A stretch of 64,000 nt of DNA from Arthrobacter sp. NIO-1057. Lineage in GTDB: Bacteria; Actinomycetota; Actinomycetes; Actinomycetales; Micrococcaceae. The notes below the pieces were generated by a model, which saw only the letters and a program-made list of their open reading frames with translations, had not been told where the DNA came from and did no database searches. The stretch is from NCBI RefSeq assembly GCF_900094805.1, contig NZ_FMAT01000003.1, forward strand, positions 124,001 through 188,000, given 5' to 3'. This document shows positions 61,322 to 64,000 of the stretch, in pieces; the stretch's first letter is position 1, and each line of letters begins with the position of its first letter. The translations under genes were made by a program, and so were the position numbers.

Positions 61322-62119
61322 ATGGTCAATGAATCCGAAGTAGTCGCAGAAGATTCCGCTGACGCGCCACCACCGGGAACACTTACACTCGCTCGCGGAC
61401 TAGACATTTTGCGTGCAGTCGGCCGCGGAGCAACCAATCTCAACGAGGTCTCCGCAGCAGCCAACATTGGCAAGAGTGCAGCACAACGCATGGTGAAGCT
61501 CTTGGTGCAGCGCGGTTTTCTTCGAAGTACCCATGGCACCGACTTCAGCTTGGGTCCAGCGCTCATCGAACTCGGATTTCATGCTCTGTACCAGAGCCCC
61601 GTTCCGGTCATCGCCAAACCAATACTTGAAGAGCTTGCTCGCAAGTACCAAGACACTGTGCACCTGGCAGTAGAAGACGAAGCACAGGTCCTATACGTAG
61701 ACAAAGTGCCTGGTACCCGCGGAGCACAAATGCGCTCACGCGTAGGACAACGCATGCCACTAAGCCGCACGGGCATCGGCAAAGCCTTGTTACTAGACAC
61801 TCCCGAACGCTGGGAAGCGACCTTCGACTCCGAGTCACCGGTGGAACAGGCCACCCATCAAACTAAAGAGGCTTTCTTGAGCCGCATGAAAACCTACGCC
61901 AATGAAGGAATCGCCCTCGACTTAGAAGACAATGAACCCGGAATCCGTTGCGTAGCTGCGCCCATCCGTGATGGTAGCGGTCAAATCATTGCCGCCATCA
62001 GCATGTCAGCCACCAACCCCTATATGCCTGATGAACGGATGAAGGCACTCAAATCAGTCATGGGCTCTACCGCTGCCCAGATCTCCCGAAAGCTAGGTTA
62101 CTCGGGCAAGACATTCTAA
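61322..62119 (+). CDS. IclR family regulator of the galactonate operon
   Basis: A 265-residue regulator. The winged helix (about residues 20-80) includes ARGLDILRAVGRGATNLNEV and SAAANIGKSAAQRMVKLLVQ; the C-terminal effector domain (about 95-260) has VHLAVEDEAQVLYVDKVPGT, MPLSRTGIGKALL and GIRCVAAPIRDGSGQIIAAIS. The ATG at 61322 follows AAGGGGC. It is divergent from dgoK, which suggests control of galactonate breakdown. Its last four bases overlap the end of the convergent kdpE gene. Confidence 0.9.
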   Translation: MVNESEVVAEDSADAPPPGTLTLARGLDILRAVGRGATNLNEVSAAANIGKSAAQRMVKLLVQRGFLRSTHGTDFSLGPALIELGFHALYQSPVPVIAKPILEELARKYQDTVHLAVEDEAQVLYVDKVPGTRGAQMRSRVGQRMPLSRTGIGKALLLDTPERWEATFDSESPVEQATHQTKEAFLSRMKTYANEGIALDLEDNEPGIRCVAAPIRDGSGQIIAAISMSATNPYMPDERMKALKSVMGSTAAQISRKLGYSGKTF

Positions 62120-62817
62120 AGATTTCTTACTGACTCCGGCGTAAAGCGATACCCCATGCCTAACTCGGTCAAAAAGTATCGCGGGTTAGAAGGTTCTGGT
62201 TCTAACTTGTTGCGTAGCTGCGACATGTATACCCTCAGGTAATTCGCCTCTTCCCCATATTCCGGGCCCCACACCGTGGTCAGTAACTCGCTACCGCCAA
62301 TCAGCCGATGAGGGTTGCTGGCCAGAACTTCCAACACACGCCATTCCAGCTTGGTCAACCGCACTGCCTCACCATTAACGCTGACCGAGTGACTGGCAAG
62401 GTCAATGCGCAACCGCCCATCAGAGGTTTCCACAACTGCATGGCGTGGGTCTGGCAGTGCGCGGCGTAGTGCAGCACGTAACCGGGCCAGTAATTCATCC
62501 ATGGCAAATGGTTTGGTGACAAAGTCATCAGCGCCGCGATCCAACGCATCCACTTTGCTATGTGAGTCATGGCGGGCAGAGACAACAATTATCGGCATCG
62601 TTGACCACCCACGAATCCCGTCAATCACTTCCCCACCTTCAAGGTCGGGCAACCCCAAATCAAGTAAGACCACATCCGGATGTTCATCAGCCGCCAGCTG
62701 CAGGCATTGCACTCCGGTGGCAGCATGGAGCGTGCGGTAACCGCGTGCCCTCAAGTTCACCAGCAGGGCACGGGCTATCTGAACGTCGTCTTCAACGATT
62801 AGTACCGTAGCGCTCAT
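62116..62817 (-). CDS. kdpE: Response regulator KdpE
   Basis: A 233-residue OmpR-type response regulator. The receiver domain has acidic residues 10-11, phosphoacceptor Asp53 in VVLLDLGLPDLEGG, and Lys102 in VTKPFAMDELLAR. The C-terminal winged helix has VNGEAVRLTKLEWRVLEVLA and LLTTVWGPEYGEEANYLRVY, matching KdpE closely. It should activate the kdpFABC potassium-uptake genes under K+ limitation; these are probably outside the window. It overlaps kdpD by four bases (ATGA) and the convergent iclR gene by four bases. Confidence 0.93.
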   Translation of the reverse strand: MSATVLIVEDDVQIARALLVNLRARGYRTLHAATGVQCLQLAADEHPDVVLLDLGLPDLEGGEVIDGIRGWSTMPIIVVSARHDSHSKVDALDRGADDFVTKPFAMDELLARLRAALRRALPDPRHAVVETSDGRLRIDLASHSVSVNGEAVRLTKLEWRVLEVLASNPHRLIGGSELLTTVWGPEYGEEANYLRVYMSQLRNKLEPEPSNPRYFLTELGMGYRFTPESVRNL

Positions 62818-64000
62818 AGTTCTTCCTCGAATATCGGCAGGGTAAAGACCATCGTGGCCCCACCACCGGGGGTGTCTTCCACATTCACGTGACCGTCCAT
62901 GCCCTGGGCCAGGCCACGAGCTACGGCTAATCCCAGTCCCAGCCCGCTGGTATTGTCCCGGTCTCCGTTCCGTTGGAAAGGACGGAAGATTCGGTCTTTC
63001 TCTGCTCGCGGGACACCCGCACCGTGGTCAATGACCAGGATCTTTACCTCGGAGTCGGCGGAACCTGCCTGCAATTGCACGGTACCGTTCCCGCCATGAC
63101 GCACCGCATTTTCCATGAGGTTGGCCAGCACTCTAACGGCCAACCCGTAGTCTGCGCGCACCCGCGGGCAGTCCTCTGGAAGCTGGATTTGCAGGCGGTC
63201 CGGGTTCACCTGTCCAGCCACATCTCGCACTGCCGAGGCCACCAAGTCTTCAACCTGGATGGGGCTACGGTGCACCACCAATTCACCGGCCTGAATTCGA
63301 CTCATATTCAGCAAATCCTCTATTCGTTCACTGAGCTGATCCGTTGATTCCTCAATGGTGGCGAGCAACGCTGAGGTATCTTCCTCACTGAGCACCACAT
63401 CTTCCATTCGAAGGCTAGAGACCGAAGCTTTGATCCCAGATAGTGGGGTGCGTAGGTCATGGGATACCGCAGCAAGTAAGGCCGTACGCATCGCATTTCC
63501 GGCGGATAATTCTTGGGCTTTCAAGCGCGTTTCAGCAAGCGCCCGTTGCTGTAACACCGCAGCGATTCGCCCAGCAAAAGCCTCAAAGATCCCCTGATCC
63601 GAGTCCTCTCGCGGAGTCCCCTCAATGAGCAGTACATGCTCAGCATCCACCGTGATTACATAATCGCTATCCTCATGACTGCTAGGCGGTTCTCCCGCCA
63701 AAGCCACCGTAGACCCGGTGCTTTGGTGAACCAACGCAGCCCCGCGTAATGCGTAGGACCGGCAAAGCCACTCCAAGAGGGCTGGTACGCTCAAGCCCTC
63801 ACGGATCACTCCGCCGGATAGTTCAAAGAGGGTGTCCGCTTGGTGTCGGGCTTGCCCGGCTTCGGTGGTGCGTCTGACTTCCACGTCAACAACCCGGGCC
63901 ACACCAGCAGCGACCATTAAGAAGAGCAGCAGAGCCACCACGTTGAGTGGCTCATGGATATGCCACTGTCCGGTAGGTGGGGTGAAATACCAGTTCAGAA
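62814..64000 (-). CDS. kdpD: Sensor histidine kinase KdpD, C-terminal part
   Basis: The frame is open to the right window edge, giving about 394 C-terminal residues. The visible part begins in the transmembrane region (LNWYFTPPTGQWHIHEPLNV then VALLLFLMVAAGVARV, the conserved KdpD phrase), followed by a GAF-like domain, the H-box AVSHDLRTPLSGIKAS with the phospho-accepting His, the N-box LANLMENAVRHGG, and ATP-binding boxes VIDHGAGVP and GLGLGLAVARG. The N-terminal KdpD/USP domains lie outside the window. It forms the two-component system with kdpE. Confidence 0.93.
   Translation of the reverse strand, partial: LNWYFTPPTGQWHIHEPLNVVALLLFLMVAAGVARVVDVEVRRTTEAGQARHQADTLFELSGGVIREGLSVPALLEWLCRSYALRGAALVHQSTGSTVALAGEPPSSHEDSDYVITVDAEHVLLIEGTPREDSDQGIFEAFAGRIAAVLQQRALAETRLKAQELSAGNAMRTALLAAVSHDLRTPLSGIKASVSSLRMEDVVLSEEDTSALLATIEESTDQLSERIEDLLNMSRIQAGELVVHRSPIQVEDLVASAVRDVAGQVNPDRLQIQLPEDCPRVRADYGLAVRVLANLMENAVRHGGNGTVQLQAGSADSEVKILVIDHGAGVPRAEKDRIFRPFQRNGDRDNTSGLGLGLAVARGLAQGMDGHVNVEDTPGGGATMVFTLPIFEEEL

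Noticed and set aside
1-64000. CRISPR arrays, tRNA or rRNA genes
   Set aside because: No regularly spaced repeats and no tRNA-like or rRNA-like conserved stretches were recognised by reading; a dedicated scan was not possible.

Overview
The window looks like chromosomal DNA from a high-GC actinobacterium, most likely of the Micrococcaceae (Arthrobacter/Glutamicibacter type). This is inferred from GC-rich coding sequence, GTG/TTG starts with strong Shine-Dalgarno (SD) sites, and families such as DUF4383, LtrA, the MT0933-like antitoxin and actinobacterial-style ECF and KdpDE genes. No rRNA, tRNA or CRISPR array was recognised. By eye the sequence is a mosaic: about 1-21 kb is GC-rich, while about 24-30 kb and 44.6-57 kb are clearly more A+T-rich and carry mobile, toxin-like and defence-like genes.

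Layout. 1-1.3 kb: small acidic or membrane proteins on the minus strand. 1.6-23.9 kb: a short-chain dehydrogenase (SDR), a peroxiredoxin (Bcp), a succinate-semialdehyde dehydrogenase, a CPD photolyase, membrane proteins, a GntR/nitrilase/APC-permease set, a TetR/SDR/SnoaL set, LtrA, a Vsr endonuclease, an MFS exporter and a five-component Opp/Dpp/Nik-type ABC importer with its two ATPases fused. 24.35-25.80 kb: an ISL3-like insertion sequence with near-perfect inverted repeats and an 8-bp target duplication; its transposase is frameshifted. 26-29.7 kb: an accessory islet with an Excalibur-domain protein, an HNH lipoprotein nuclease, an unknown anchored protein and a Fic protein preceded by four copies of a 10-bp operator-like motif.

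29.8-39.6 kb: an old yellow enzyme, then a catabolic cluster (lactonase, GntP permease, two ABM-fold monooxygenases, cupin, aldehyde dehydrogenase, CitMHS transporter, Ldh-family dehydrogenase) around a GntR regulator. The same bipartite operator (TTGTATAC - 6 bp - GTACACAA or GTGTACAA) sits in both divergent promoters of this cluster. 40-44.6 kb: a small secreted protein and a nucleoside hydrolase-ECF transporter operon.

44.8-56.3 kb: the most interesting region. It encodes, in transcription order, a P-loop ATPase of about 842 aa, a 466-aa protein, a 1859-aa HerA/FtsK-like ATPase with an internal PD-(D/E)XK-like nuclease motif, and a 5-methylcytosine methyltransferase, with a divergent small DNA-binding-like protein beyond. 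The three large genes resemble in order and size the DptF-DptG-DptH restriction module of phosphorothioation systems, but here the linked modification gene is a cytosine methyltransferase and no dnd gene is seen. It is proposed as a methylation-coupled DptFGH-like defence system.

57-62.1 kb: a D-galactonate catabolic operon (dgoK-dgoA-dgoD-MFS transporter) with a divergent IclR regulator. 62.1-64 kb: kdpE and the C-terminal part of kdpD, which runs off the right edge.
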